NCBI GenBank assembly: GCA_938003955.1
Contig: CALKXE010000053.1
Coordinates: 1 to 64,000, forward strand
Length of the DNA stretch: 64,000 nt
Direction: 5' to 3'
Origin: an uncultured Saprospiraceae bacterium
Lineage (GTDB): Bacteria; Bacteroidota; Bacteroidia; Chitinophagales; Saprospiraceae
Shown here: positions 43,895 through 52,925 of the stretch, piece after piece
Position numbering within the stretch: position 1 is the stretch's first letter
How the letters are laid out: each line of letters starts with the position of its first letter
Notes under the pieces: generated by a model
The model's input: the letters and a program-made list of their open reading frames with translations, nothing else
Told to the model about the DNA's origin: nothing
The model's database searches: none
Program-made: the position numbers and the translations under genes

Positions 43895-45505
43895 ATGAAA
43901 CTGAATAATAGTAGACTTATTTTATTTTTTTTAATTCTGACGGTCTTTTCTTGTAAAGAGGATCTGTCAGAAAAGCCCAATGTTTTTAGATATAATCAAA
44001 TAAATCATATCACGTCTCTTGACCCTGCTTTTGCAAAGAGTCAGAATAATATATGGGCTACACATCATTTGTTTGATGGATTGGTTCGTCTTGATGATTC
44101 TCTTAATGTGGTGGCGTCGATAGCCAAGGAATGGGATATTTCTGAAGATGGACTTGTTTATACATTCTTCTTGAGAGATGATGTGAGATTTCACAGTAAC
44201 GATTGTATCGATAACGAACGTGTCGTAACTGCTATCGATGTGAGCTATAGCCTAGGAAGGTTAATAAGTGAAGAAGTGAATTCTCCCGGTTCATGGTTGT
44301 TTATTGACAAGGTTGATGGGATAGAGTCTTTTGAGGTGGTCGATGATACGACTTTTGTGATGAAGCTTAATCAGCCATTTATTCCAATGATGGGCATATT
44401 GACGATGCAGTACTGCAGTGTATTACCGAAGGAATGTGTAGATTATTATAAATCTGACTTTAGATCAAACCCTGTTGGTACGGGCCCATTCCAATTTAAA
44501 AGATGGGAAGAAAATCAGGCTCTTTTCCTTGTTAATAACGAGAACTATTTTGGTGATATTACTCATAATCTAGATGGAATAAAAACTACTTTCATACCTG
44601 ATAAGAAAATAGCGTTCTTAGAGCTGCTCAATGGAAATCTGGATTTTGTAAGTGGATTGGAATCCTCGTTTATTCATGATTTATTGACCCAAGAAGGAGA
44701 TTTGTTGCCGAAACGACAGGAAGAGCTTAACTTGTTAAAAGCACCATATCTTAATTCAGAGTATTTAGGAATTAATATGGCAAACCAAGCTGAGGATAGT
44801 CCACTTAGAATAAAAGAAGTAAGACAAGCACTAAACTTAGGGCTGGACAGGAAATTAATGCTAGCCGCTTTGAGAAATGGGGTAGGGAAGCCCGCTAATG
44901 CAGGGTTTGTTCCTTCTGGTCTTCCATCTCATGACCCGTTGAAAGTTGCTGGATATACCTACGATCCTGATTCTGCAAGAGTTTTGATTTCTGCTGCAGG
45001 ATTTGGAAGTGGTATTCCATTGCCTGAGATAGAACTTTTCACTAACAAAGATTACTTAGATCTAACAACATTTATAGCCAGGCAGTGGCAAGAGATTGGT
45101 GTAAAGACGAAAATTGAAGTATTAGAATCATCTATACTTCGTGATGGTATGCGTAAATCTTCAATTCCGTTTTTTAGAGCAAGTTGGATTGCTGATTACC
45201 CTGATGCAGAGTCATTTCTCTGTATGTTTTATAGTAAGTACCCTGCACCGCCAAACTATACTAGATATTCAAATCTAGCTTATGATCAGCTTTATGAAGA
45301 GGCAATTAAAACTGGTGATATCAAAAGAAGATATGAATTATATCATCAAATGGATCGAATGCTGATTGAAGATGCGCCAGTAATCTTTTTATTTTATGAT
45401 GAGACAGCTTTGTTTTCTCAAAAGAACATCAGTGGAGTCTCTGGAAATGCTGTTAATCTATTAATAGTGAATGATTTAAAGAAAGATGTCTCAAAGCATA
45501 AATAA
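43895..45505 (+). CDS. peptide/nickel-type ABC solute-binding lipoprotein (SBP family 5)
   Basis: From the ATG at 43895 the protein has 536 residues with a lipoprotein signal (MKLNNSRLILFFLILTVFSC, Cys20). The body follows the OppA/DppA family: ITSLDPAFAKSQNNIWATHHLFDGLVRLDDSLNVVASIAKEWDISEDGLVYTFFLRDDVRFH, then FRSNPVGTGPFQFKRWEENQALFLVNNENYF and a C-terminal YHQMDRMLIEDAPVIFLFYDE. It would bind oligopeptides or similar ligands in the envelope. No permease or ATPase genes are adjacent, as is common for this phylum. ATGs at 43871 and 43787 would lengthen the signal region. Confidence 0.85.
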   Translation: MKLNNSRLILFFLILTVFSCKEDLSEKPNVFRYNQINHITSLDPAFAKSQNNIWATHHLFDGLVRLDDSLNVVASIAKEWDISEDGLVYTFFLRDDVRFHSNDCIDNERVVTAIDVSYSLGRLISEEVNSPGSWLFIDKVDGIESFEVVDDTTFVMKLNQPFIPMMGILTMQYCSVLPKECVDYYKSDFRSNPVGTGPFQFKRWEENQALFLVNNENYFGDITHNLDGIKTTFIPDKKIAFLELLNGNLDFVSGLESSFIHDLLTQEGDLLPKRQEELNLLKAPYLNSEYLGINMANQAEDSPLRIKEVRQALNLGLDRKLMLAALRNGVGKPANAGFVPSGLPSHDPLKVAGYTYDPDSARVLISAAGFGSGIPLPEIELFTNKDYLDLTTFIARQWQEIGVKTKIEVLESSILRDGMRKSSIPFFRASWIADYPDAESFLCMFYSKYPAPPNYTRYSNLAYDQLYEEAIKTGDIKRRYELYHQMDRMLIEDAPVIFLFYDETALFSQKNISGVSGNAVNLLIVNDLKKDVSKHK

Positions 45506-45506
45506 C

Positions 45507-46304
45507 CTATTCATAAAACTTAAACTCCGCTAAATCTGTAAATGCTTTTTCATCAACTGTATCGTATACCTTTACATTAGATGGCCCTTTTTTATCAGAT
45601 CTTTCAGCTGATAACATGAGTCCATTGTAAGATTTATAATTGTCCCAAGGCCAAACAGCCGACGGTTCTTTATTATCCCATTTGTTGAAGAAACTCCATT
45701 GTTTTATGAGATTATCCGATTGATCTACATATACTTCGTACTTGTTATCCGGGGTGTCACCGACCTCATTAAATGTCAATTCCAATACATCACTATTTAT
45801 CCCAGTTAAAGTTTTACCTTGACGTAAGTATTTCAAATTGACTCCAGGATCTTGCAGTTTAAACGGCATAAATAGCCAGTACATATCATTGATCCAGATG
45901 CTTTTACCCTTATCTATGGCGGGTTGATCAATATTGCTGAGTACTAACTTTCCAGGGGTTAGTTTCTTACCTTCTCCAGTATCTAGGTTTACAATGTATA
46001 AAGAAGAGTCAGTTGTGTTTTTGATTCTTACTCGACTATTTTGTTTGTCCCATAGTAGATGCCTTGCATCAAAGAATGTCCAAGAAACGTATTTAAGATT
46101 ATCCCATTTTTCTTGACCTCCCATTGCTTCCATGACTTTATTTGCAATAGCTGCAGCTTTGGGGTCTTTGGTACTACTGTCAACTATTTCAGATTTTTCA
46201 TTAGTATTGTTAGTTTCAAGGTTTTTACAACCTGAGAAACAGAACAAAAATGAAATAATTACAAAATTCAATATTGATAATCTAAGCATATTTTTTCCTT
46301 TCAT
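45507..46304 (-). CDS. lipoprotein with LolA-like beta fold, function unknown
   Basis: This is a 265-residue lipoprotein with Cys26 in FSGCKNLET; an ATG five codons in gives a shorter signal. KAAAIANKVMEAMGGQEKWDNLKYVSWTFF begins a domain seen in many Bacteroidota lipoproteins, where a helix and EAxGGxxxWxxL motif precede beta strands. The strands read much like outer-membrane lipoprotein-sorting proteins (DSSLYIVNLDTGEGKKL, SDVLELTFNEVGDTPDNKYEVYVDQSDNLIKQW). No active site is evident. It lies 17 bases after the secreted amidohydrolase gene on the same strand, so they form an operon. Confidence 0.7.
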   Translation of the reverse strand: MKGKNMLRLSILNFVIISFLFCFSGCKNLETNNTNEKSEIVDSSTKDPKAAAIANKVMEAMGGQEKWDNLKYVSWTFFDARHLLWDKQNSRVRIKNTTDSSLYIVNLDTGEGKKLTPGKLVLSNIDQPAIDKGKSIWINDMYWLFMPFKLQDPGVNLKYLRQGKTLTGINSDVLELTFNEVGDTPDNKYEVYVDQSDNLIKQWSFFNKWDNKEPSAVWPWDNYKSYNGLMLSAERSDKKGPSNVKVYDTVDEKAFTDLAEFKFYE

Positions 46305-46321
46305 TCAATCATTCATTGTTA

Positions 46322-47605
46322 TTAATCTACCATCTTTTCTACTATTCCATTCTTCATTACGAAATTGATACTCTGAAGAATTGATATGTCTTTAAGTGGA
46401 TCACCTTTTACAGCTACAATATCCGCATATTTCCCCTGAGCAATAGATCCTAGTATATCTTTAATATTCAGTAGATCTGCAGCATTAAGAGTAGCAGCTT
46501 GAATTGCTTCTATTTCTGGCATTCCAGCTTCCACCATGAACACAAATTCTTTTGCATTGTCGCCATGAGCTGACACACCGGTATCAGTACCAAATGCTAT
46601 TTTAACTCCAGCCTTGTATGCTTCACCAAAAGTTACTTGTATTTGAGCACCTATCTTTATTGCTTTGGGTACTATGATCGCGGGAAAGTAACCAGGTATC
46701 TTTGCTTTCTCCGCTACAAACTTACCTGCAGATATTGTAGGCACTAAGTATGTACCGTGTTTCTTCATTAGATCCATTGTCTCCTGATCCATTAATGTAC
46801 CGTGTTCTATACTAGTTATACCACCGATGATTGCTCTTTGCATTCCTTCGACTCCATGAGCGTGAGCTGCTGTAGTCATTCCATAGTCTTTAGCAGCTTT
46901 CACAACAGCTTGCACTTCTTCTAGCGTGAATTGTGGACCGGATCCATCTTTTGCTACGCTTAAAACACCTCCAGTGGCTGTTATCTTAATACAGTCCGCT
47001 CCATTTTTATATCTCTGACGAACAGCTTTGTAGGCATCTTCTACACTATTTATTACACCATCTTTTGGGCCTGGATTACCTTTTAATTCTGATTTTACGC
47101 CATTGGTTGGATCTGCGTGCCCGCCAGTAGTTGCTAAAGATTTCTCTGCGGTATATATTCTTGGCCCTTTTATAAATCCTTTGGTGATTGCTTTTCTGAG
47201 GGAGACATTAACACCCGATCCTCCGAGATCTCTAACTGTTGTGAATCCCGCATCCAATGTTCTTCGGCAAAACACAGTAGCCTCGAGTGCTACATCTGTA
47301 TCCTCAAGTCTGAATTTTTCCTCATAAGTCTTTGGTCTAGACTCGTGCTCGATATGAACGTGCATATCCATGAATCCTGGCATTACTGTCATATCCTTAA
47401 GATCTATTACTTCCGTATCTCTTGGTGCTGAGGCATAACCCTTTTTGACTTCAAGTATTTTATTTCCGTCTATGATTATTGTTCTTTCTTTGAGAGCGTC
47501 TTTGTTTTCTACATCGATTAATGTTCCACAGTGGATGTATTTCACTTGTGCACTCAATGAAAAAGCCAGACATGTGGCCCCCAATATTGTTAAAACTCGT
47601 TTCAT
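46322..47605 (-). CDS. secreted amidohydrolase (prolidase-like metal-dependent hydrolase)
   Basis: This is a 427-residue protein with a signal peptide (to about A19-Q20). The amidohydrolase metal site is complete: His82 and His84 (MHVHIEH), the bridging Lys207 ([11 protein letters not shown]), His248/His250 (AAHAHG), His268 (IEHGT) and Asp341 ([12 protein letters not shown]). The overall pattern, including [18 protein letters not shown], fits the imidazolonepropionase-like/Xaa-Pro dipeptidase subgroup, which hydrolyses dipeptides or related amides in the periplasm. The true substrate is unknown. It is followed by the lipoprotein gene, a likely operon partner. Confidence 0.85.
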   Translation of the reverse strand: MKRVLTILGATCLAFSLSAQVKYIHCGTLIDVENKDALKERTIIIDGNKILEVKKGYASAPRDTEVIDLKDMTVMPGFMDMHVHIEHESRPKTYEEKFRLEDTDVALEATVFCRRTLDAGFTTVRDLGGSGVNVSLRKAITKGFIKGPRIYTAEKSLATTGGHADPTNGVKSELKGNPGPKDGVINSVEDAYKAVRQRYKNGADCIKITATGGVLSVAKDGSGPQFTLEEVQAVVKAAKDYGMTTAAHAHGVEGMQRAIIGGITSIEHGTLMDQETMDLMKKHGTYLVPTISAGKFVAEKAKIPGYFPAIIVPKAIKIGAQIQVTFGEAYKAGVKIAFGTDTGVSAHGDNAKEFVFMVEAGMPEIEAIQAATLNAADLLNIKDILGSIAQGKYADIVAVKGDPLKDISILQSINFVMKNGIVEKMVD

Positions 47606-47754
47606 ATCAATTTATTTAATTCCCAAAGTAATGAATATTAAGGTCATATTGACAACGATTACTTGTTTTGATGGTTACTTGTTAGCGAATTAGTATTGTC
47701 ATCTTCAATTCGTGGCACTTCATTTGTTATACATTACTGACAGACAAACAATAT

Positions 47755-48171
47755 ATGAAAGGAATTGCTGATTTACTAGGTAGAATATTTCTGAGTACCA
47801 TTTTCTTCTTTGAAGTTTTGGATACTATATTTTTCTACAGTGCGGCAAAGGATTCGATGACTAATTATGGTGTTACGTGGATGCAGGACACTTTACTTAC
47901 GATTGCCCTTTTGATGATGGGTATAGGTGCATTTTTGGTTGTGATTGGATATTTTGCTAGGGTAGGTGCTGTTATGCTCTTGCTAGTATGGATTCCTTTT
48001 ACATTTGTAGTATATTCTTTTTGGAATGATCCACCTGATATTCAGAGAGAGCATATGTTGTTCTTCATGAGGAATCTTGCATTGATAGGTGGCCTTCTTT
48101 TATTATTGGCTAATGGCAGTGGTGAATATAGTGTTAGACGCTTGATCCATGTAATGAGACTTCCAAAGTAA
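47755..48171 (+). CDS. DoxX family membrane protein
   Basis: The 138-residue protein has four membrane helices (about 5-25, 46-66, 68-90, 100-120). It has the DoxX-family pattern: LLGRIFLSTIFFFEVLDTIFFYSAAK near the start, and FFMRNLALIGGLLLLLANGSGEYSVRR at the end. DoxX-like proteins are quinone-reducing or redox-associated inner membrane proteins of varied role. It is monocistronic here, divergent from the amidohydrolase across 149 bases. Confidence 0.85.
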   Translation: MKGIADLLGRIFLSTIFFFEVLDTIFFYSAAKDSMTNYGVTWMQDTLLTIALLMMGIGAFLVVIGYFARVGAVMLLLVWIPFTFVVYSFWNDPPDIQREHMLFFMRNLALIGGLLLLLANGSGEYSVRRLIHVMRLPK

Positions 48172-48282
48172 GTTTGCTATTACTATTTTCTAAAAGTAAA
48201 GTTAAAACCAGATTTATTCTAAGGTTATCAGTATCTAGTTTCGTTATTCGACAGATAAAGATGATAGTTTGATCAATCTGAC

Positions 48283-48290
48283 TATTTTTG
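48283..48290 (+). promoter_or_regulatory. -7 promoter element very close to the ATG
   Basis: TATTTTTG fits TAnnTTTG and ends 5 bases before the ATG at 48296, predicting an almost leaderless transcript. A TTTG lies 11 bases upstream, closer than a normal -33 box. Confidence 0.45.
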
Positions 48291-48295
48291 CCCAC

Positions 48296-50269
48296 ATGAA
48301 TTATTCTTCATTGAAAAATATATTTTGTTTCATAATCCTTTCGATACTAATCTGGAGTTGTGCCAGCACAGGAAGACCTAGTGGTGGACCCAAAGATACA
48401 ACTCCGCCTTCTCTTGTAGAGGAAGAATCATCTCCTAATTTTAGTACTAATTATACACCTAAGAAAATAGAACTTGTTTTTGATGAATGGATTGAATTGA
48501 AGAATCAAGCCAAGGAAATTCTTATTTCACCACCTTTTTTTAAGCAACCAAAGATTACACAACGAGGAAAAAAGGTTACAGTAGAATTTCCTGAAGAAGA
48601 ACCACTAAGAGAAGATGCAACATACACACTGAACTTTGGTAAATCAATTGTAGATTTTACAGAAGCTAATCCAGTAGAAGGTTTTCGTTTTTTATTTGCT
48701 ACAGGAGACAAACTAGATAGTCTTACTTTTGATGGGACTATTGTAGATGCATATGGAGGAGAACCGGTCAAAGATGTTCTCATTATGCTATACGATGTCT
48801 TAGGTGATTCTGTAGTCGTGTCTGAAAAACCGTTTTATTACGCTAGAGCAGATGAAGATGGTGGATTCAAATTCGAATACTTGAAGAATGATACTTTCAA
48901 ATTAATCGTAATTGAAGATCTGAACCTCAATTATTTATTGGATGACGAATTGGAGAGATTGGCTTTTATAGACTCTACTTTTATGTTAAATGATAGTACT
49001 GTTTTTAAACCAGAATTGAGACTTTTTACACCAGAGCAATCTACACGAATCATCAATTCTAATAGTAAGACGCCTGGACTGATCACAACGGTATTTAACA
49101 AGAAAGCTGATTTAGTTGGTTATGAATTCCTGTATCCTGATTCATTTGATCCGTATGTAGAATCAGTAGGAGATACTTTGAAATTCTGGTTTGAGAGTGA
49201 AATTGATTCTGTCGGGATCCTGTATGGGCCCGATACGCTTGACTTTACTGTAAAGCCTTTTGATACTGTGTTTTATAATTCGAAGATTATAATTCAAGAT
49301 GATAATCTAACTAAATTAAAGCTGGCTCCATTTGACAGTTTAGTATTGTCTTTCTCAGCACCTATTGGTAAAGTAGATACTTCATTTATTACCTTATCTG
49401 ATAAGCCCAAACCAATACTTGTTGATACGCTAAAATCTAAGAATGACAGTTTGTTTTTAGATAATAAAGTGGATAGTGTTTTAAATAAGAATTTAGTTCG
49501 AGATAGTACCATTACAGATATAGATTCTATCAAGAAAACTATAGAAAAAGTCATAGTACAAGATACTGTCCAAATAGATTCTTTATTGATGGTTGACAGT
49601 TTGGTAACTAATACACTTGATACCATATCATATTATTCTTTTGATCAAAGCACAAGCATTAGGAACTTAACCATAAAGAATACTTGGAAAGAAGCACATG
49701 ATTATCAATTAATTATACTTCCTGGTGGAGTTACGGATATATATGGTAGAATGTCAGACACAATAGTATTTGATTTTACAACCACGTCCTTAGATGAATA
49801 TGGTAATATTAAATTATTGGTATCTGATTTAGACAGTACAGAACAATATGTATTGATTCTAAGGGACGGTGATAAAGTAGTTGGTGAGTCAACAATTACG
49901 GAGTTGAATAAGAAACAAATAACGTTTAATCGCTTACCCGTAAGCTCTTACAATGTACATCTTATCAAGGATGAAAATAGAGATGGAAAATGGACTACTG
50001 GTGATTATTGGTTAGGAAAACAGCCTGAACTACTAAAGCAATTCGAATTAGAGAAATTAAGAGAAAACTGGGATTTAGAAGCTAATATCTCTTGGAAGGG
50101 ATCAGTTGTGGATTCTTTGGGTAATGGTGTAGATTCATCGTTTATCCAAGTCGATAGTCTTGGTCAACCCATCAAAACAGATATAAAGGATAAATCGAAA
50201 ATACCTAATAAAAAGAAATCCGATGAGCTACCAAACAATAAAAAGGGGATCAGAGGACGTAAAGGATAG
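48296..50269 (+). CDS. Ig-like domain lipoprotein
   Basis: The 657-residue lipoprotein has a signal peptide (to Cys22 in IWSCASTGRPSGGPKDTTPP, a lipobox followed by a Gly/Pro-rich linker that is typical for this family). An N-terminal bacterial Ig-like domain follows (SPNFSTNYTPKKIELVFDEWIELKNQAKEILISPP..., about 40-140). A carboxypeptidase-regulatory-like segment comes next (GTIVDAYGGEPVKDVLIMLYD). Ser/Asp-rich repeats with DSL/DTV strands cover about 360-460, and the C-terminus is charged. It is probably an outer-membrane or surface structural lipoprotein. lptB follows after 36 bases but carries its own promoter. Confidence 0.8.
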   Translation: MNYSSLKNIFCFIILSILIWSCASTGRPSGGPKDTTPPSLVEEESSPNFSTNYTPKKIELVFDEWIELKNQAKEILISPPFFKQPKITQRGKKVTVEFPEEEPLREDATYTLNFGKSIVDFTEANPVEGFRFLFATGDKLDSLTFDGTIVDAYGGEPVKDVLIMLYDVLGDSVVVSEKPFYYARADEDGGFKFEYLKNDTFKLIVIEDLNLNYLLDDELERLAFIDSTFMLNDSTVFKPELRLFTPEQSTRIINSNSKTPGLITTVFNKKADLVGYEFLYPDSFDPYVESVGDTLKFWFESEIDSVGILYGPDTLDFTVKPFDTVFYNSKIIIQDDNLTKLKLAPFDSLVLSFSAPIGKVDTSFITLSDKPKPILVDTLKSKNDSLFLDNKVDSVLNKNLVRDSTITDIDSIKKTIEKVIVQDTVQIDSLLMVDSLVTNTLDTISYYSFDQSTSIRNLTIKNTWKEAHDYQLIILPGGVTDIYGRMSDTIVFDFTTTSLDEYGNIKLLVSDLDSTEQYVLILRDGDKVVGESTITELNKKQITFNRLPVSSYNVHLIKDENRDGKWTTGDYWLGKQPELLKQFELEKLRENWDLEANISWKGSVVDSLGNGVDSSFIQVDSLGQPIKTDIKDKSKIPNKKKSDELPNNKKGIRGRKG

Positions 50270-50280
50270 CATGAGTTGTT

Positions 50281-50288
50281 TATCTTTG
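50281..50288 (+). promoter_or_regulatory. -7 promoter element for lptB
   Basis: TATCTTTG matches TAnnTTTG and lies 17 bases before the ATG at 50306. It overlaps the upstream extension of the frame, supporting that ATG. Confidence 0.55.
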
Positions 50289-50305
50289 GAAATGTAAATG
50301 AGGAT

Positions 50306-51049
50306 ATGAAGCTAAAAGGAGAGAATCTTGTTAAGCAGTATGGGAATAGAGAGGTCGTGCAATCGGTCACTATCGAGGTGAATCAAGGCGAGATAGTAGG
50401 TTTGCTTGGGCCTAATGGAGCGGGTAAAACAACTACGTTTTACATGATGGTAGGCTTCGTGCAACCTAATTCTGGGAATGTTTATCTTGATGGAGAAGAC
50501 ATCACTGGACTGGCAATGTACAGAAGAGCACAGAAAGGATTAGGTTACCTTCCCCAAGAACCCTCGGTATTTAGAAAATTGTCTGTAGAAGATAATATAT
50601 CTGCTATTCTCGAAATGACAAAATTATCTAAAGCAGAACAAAAGGAAAAGTTAGAATCACTAATCGATGAGTTTGGTCTGCATAAAGTACGTACGAACTT
50701 GGGTGATTCGCTTTCTGGAGGAGAACGTAGAAGAACAGAGATTGCAAGGTCATTAGCTTCAAGTCCTAAGTTTATTCTTTTAGATGAGCCATTTGCTGGT
50801 ATTGATCCAATAGCGGTGGAAGATATTCAATTCATTGTAGAGAAGCTCAAGGACAAGAATATTGGTATACTGATTACCGATCATAATGTACAAGAAACGT
50901 TAAGTATTACAGAAAGGGCATACCTTATGTTTGAAGGTAATATCTTGAAAACTGGAACAGCCGAAGAATTGGCAGCGGATGAGATGGTAAGAAAAGTCTA
51001 TTTAGGTCAGAATTTCGAATTGAGAAAAAAAGTCGGTCGAAATGAATAA
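50306..51049 (+). CDS. lptB: LPS export ABC transporter ATP-binding protein LptB
   Basis: LptB powers extraction of lipopolysaccharide from the inner membrane through LptFG. The 247-residue protein has Walker A GPNGAGKT (35-42), Q-loop Gln84 ([10 protein letters not shown]), signature LSGGERRR (136-143), Walker B ILLDEP (157-162) with FAGIDP, and switch His193. The sequence [18 protein letters not shown] and the [10 protein letters not shown] end are LptB-specific. The ATG at 50306 restores the usual N-terminus [18 protein letters not shown]. It overlaps the next lipoprotein gene by 8 bases; LptA/C/F/G genes are not here. Confidence 0.95.
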   Translation: MKLKGENLVKQYGNREVVQSVTIEVNQGEIVGLLGPNGAGKTTTFYMMVGFVQPNSGNVYLDGEDITGLAMYRRAQKGLGYLPQEPSVFRKLSVEDNISAILEMTKLSKAEQKEKLESLIDEFGLHKVRTNLGDSLSGGERRRTEIARSLASSPKFILLDEPFAGIDPIAVEDIQFIVEKLKDKNIGILITDHNVQETLSITERAYLMFEGNILKTGTAEELAADEMVRKVYLGQNFELRKKVGRNE

Positions 51050-51302
51050 GGTTTTAATTTCAATTTCAATAATTCTAGTGATAGTTGGTTTTCAAAGTTG
51101 CGAGGAACCCGTACGTACTACACTTACCAAAGAAGAAACGGTATTGTTAGATAGTTTATATGCGAAAAGCGTGTCTGGGATCAGAAAAAAAGCTGATTCT
51201 ATTTGTGATGCTCGGTATCAATCTATATTCGAAGCGGCTAAAGATTCTTTCTATCTAAATGAATTAAAAGAAATAGAATCTATAATAAACGGAGAAGGAT
51301 GA
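51042..51302 (+). CDS. small lipoprotein downstream of lptB
   Basis: An 86-residue lipoprotein: signal peptide with Cys20 in [17 protein letters not shown], then a helical region rich in Lys, Asp and Glu ([31 protein letters not shown]). The family is not recognised. Its start overlaps lptB and its end overlaps the next gene by 4 bases, so the three are translated as one unit; a role near the LPS export machinery is an inference from position only. Confidence 0.65.
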   Translation: MNKVLISISIILVIVGFQSCEEPVRTTLTKEETVLLDSLYAKSVSGIRKKADSICDARYQSIFEAAKDSFYLNELKEIESIINGEG

Positions 51303-51658
51303 TCTGGAATAATAAGTATAGAATCGTAGGAGTTATTGTAGGCATATTATGTATTGCAGTATTCGCTTCGTTTCCCAAAACGGATACCACAAAAATAAAA
51401 ACTCAAGCGGAGAATGTTGGCCCTGCATTAATACAACAGGAATTAAAGAAAAAGCTTGATAAATTTAGCAATACCATTCTAGCAAAGTGCAGAAGGGAGG
51501 CAATAGCTGATGCAGAGATATTTGTAGATAGTTTAGTGTCAGAGGAGCTCAATTCACTTTCAGGGGATACCATTGCTTTTCCAAGAAAACCAATAAGACC
51601 AAGTCTTCCACAAAAAGTAATTCTTAACGATAGTACCAAGATTGATCCTATCTTCTAA
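51299..51658 (+). CDS. single-pass membrane protein in the lptB operon
   Basis: A 119-residue protein with one N-terminal membrane helix (about 8-24: RIVGVIVGILCIAVFASF), a helical periplasmic region with a Cys in ILAKCRREAIADAEIFVDSLV, and a Pro-rich basic end (PRKPIRPSLPQK). It resembles the preceding protein in layout: both have a K/D-rich helix with a single Cys in an AD(S/A)-rich helix, so the two may interact or be a related pair. The family is not recognised. It is coupled to the preceding gene by a 4-base ATGA overlap. Confidence 0.6.
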   Translation: MIWNNKYRIVGVIVGILCIAVFASFPKTDTTKIKTQAENVGPALIQQELKKKLDKFSNTILAKCRREAIADAEIFVDSLVSEELNSLSGDTIAFPRKPIRPSLPQKVILNDSTKIDPIF

Positions 51659-51735
51659 GAAACTACTTATTGTAGAATGGTGCCTAACTATATGGAAATT
51701 AATTTTAAGTGTTTATTTTATCTGAGATTCTACCT

Positions 51736-52779
51736 CTAAACTTTTTTCACTAAGTATAAAACTACAGGGAAGTGATCTGAATATCCTGCCTGGTATTTGT
51801 CTCCGGAGAATGTACGGAAAGGATATCCTTTATATTGACCAGATCTCTGTATTAGATATTTTTTGTTAAATATTTGTGCTTTGTAGTAAAAGTACCCATT
51901 ATTCTCTTTGTCAAGTAAGCCTGGAGATACAATTATCTGATCAAATAGACTCCAGTTGTCTCTATAAGCGTTGCTTCCAAGTCCTCTTCTATAAGGATCA
52001 TACATTGGGTTGAACATATCATCCGAAGACTTTACATCTTTCTTTTTCCCTTTCGCCCTGAGAACTGATTTTAGACTTTTACTTGTAGGATCATCATTAA
52101 AATCCCCCATGACCATTACTTTTACATCAGGATTTTTTGATTTTAATCTATCTACTATTTCTTTGACCTTCTCCGCAGCTTTATTTCTTCTTGGAGCAGA
52201 TCTTTTTTCTCCACCGCTTCTTGATGGCCAGTGATTAACCAAAACATGGGTTGTGTCACCATCAAGTATACCTGTAACATGCATAATTTCTCTAGTTAGG
52301 AGTGTATCTCCATCATCAAAAATAAAATTCATATTTTCCATTTCTACATTAAGAAACGTAAAATGGAGTGGATTGTAAAGCATGCCTACATCTATTCCTC
52401 TTCTGTCAGGACTATCTCTGTGTACGATTTGGTAGTTTCTATCCTTGATAGCATCCTGCTTAACAAGATCTTCTAGCACTCGTTTATTTTCGATTTCTGA
52501 GACGCCAAGTATTGATACACCAGCTGGCGTTACATCAAGCCCCATTTGACTAATTACATAAGCCATATTAGCTTGTTTCTCATTATATTTTTCTTCGGTC
52601 CATGCTTTTTTTCCCCATGGTGTGAATTCTGAATCTCTGATTGTAGTATCCCTTTCGAAATCGAATAGGTTTTCAAGATTATAGAAGCCCACAGATACTG
52701 CTTTGAAATTTGTTTCTTGGCTAAAACTATATGATATAAACAATAAAGTAATTGCTATAGAGTAGATTATTTTTTGCAT
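51736..52779 (-). CDS. secreted endonuclease/exonuclease/phosphatase-family protein
   Basis: This is a 347-residue exported EEP-fold hydrolase. After a signal peptide (to about Q21), the catalytic set is Asn34 (YNLENLFD), Glu95 (VSEIENK), His183 (NHWPSRSGG), Asp226/Asn228 (GDFNDDP) and Asp335/His336 (SDHFPV). The NHWPSR and YNLENLF signatures are those of secreted nucleases of this phylum. It is expected to cut nucleic acid or phosphodiesters in the periplasm or outside. It is divergently transcribed from the TonB receptor across 146 bases, with promoters back to back. Confidence 0.9.
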   Translation of the reverse strand: MQKIIYSIAITLLFISYSFSQETNFKAVSVGFYNLENLFDFERDTTIRDSEFTPWGKKAWTEEKYNEKQANMAYVISQMGLDVTPAGVSILGVSEIENKRVLEDLVKQDAIKDRNYQIVHRDSPDRRGIDVGMLYNPLHFTFLNVEMENMNFIFDDGDTLLTREIMHVTGILDGDTTHVLVNHWPSRSGGEKRSAPRRNKAAEKVKEIVDRLKSKNPDVKVMVMGDFNDDPTSKSLKSVLRAKGKKKDVKSSDDMFNPMYDPYRRGLGSNAYRDNWSLFDQIIVSPGLLDKENNGYFYYKAQIFNKKYLIQRSGQYKGYPFRTFSGDKYQAGYSDHFPVVLYLVKKV

Positions 52780-52799
52780 TGTTTTTCTATTATGATGTG

Positions 52800-52807
52800 C
52801 AAATATA
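52800..52807 (-). promoter_or_regulatory. -7 promoter element for the secreted nuclease
   Basis: On the minus strand this reads TATATTTG, 20 bases before the ATG at 52779. Together with the plus-strand element at 52896 it makes a divergent promoter pair. Confidence 0.55.
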
Positions 52808-52895
52808 GATTTTAAAATAGCTCATTATCTAACTGTTGCTACACATTCGTAATTAATTTATATGAATTTCTAGTATGTGTTATCATTCTAAGCAT

Positions 52896-52903
52896 TACTT
52901 TTG
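52896..52903 (+). promoter_or_regulatory. -7 promoter element for the TonB-dependent receptor
   Basis: TACTTTTG fits TAnnTTTG, 22 bases before the ATG at 52926. It lies downstream of the ATG at 52875, ruling out the longer frame if it is used. Confidence 0.55.
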
Positions 52904-52925
52904 TGGGAAATTGAAAATTAAATCA

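Noticed and set aside
52875-52925. Upstream ATG for the TonB receptor
   Set aside because: The predicted -7 element lies downstream of it, and the signal peptide begins at 52926.
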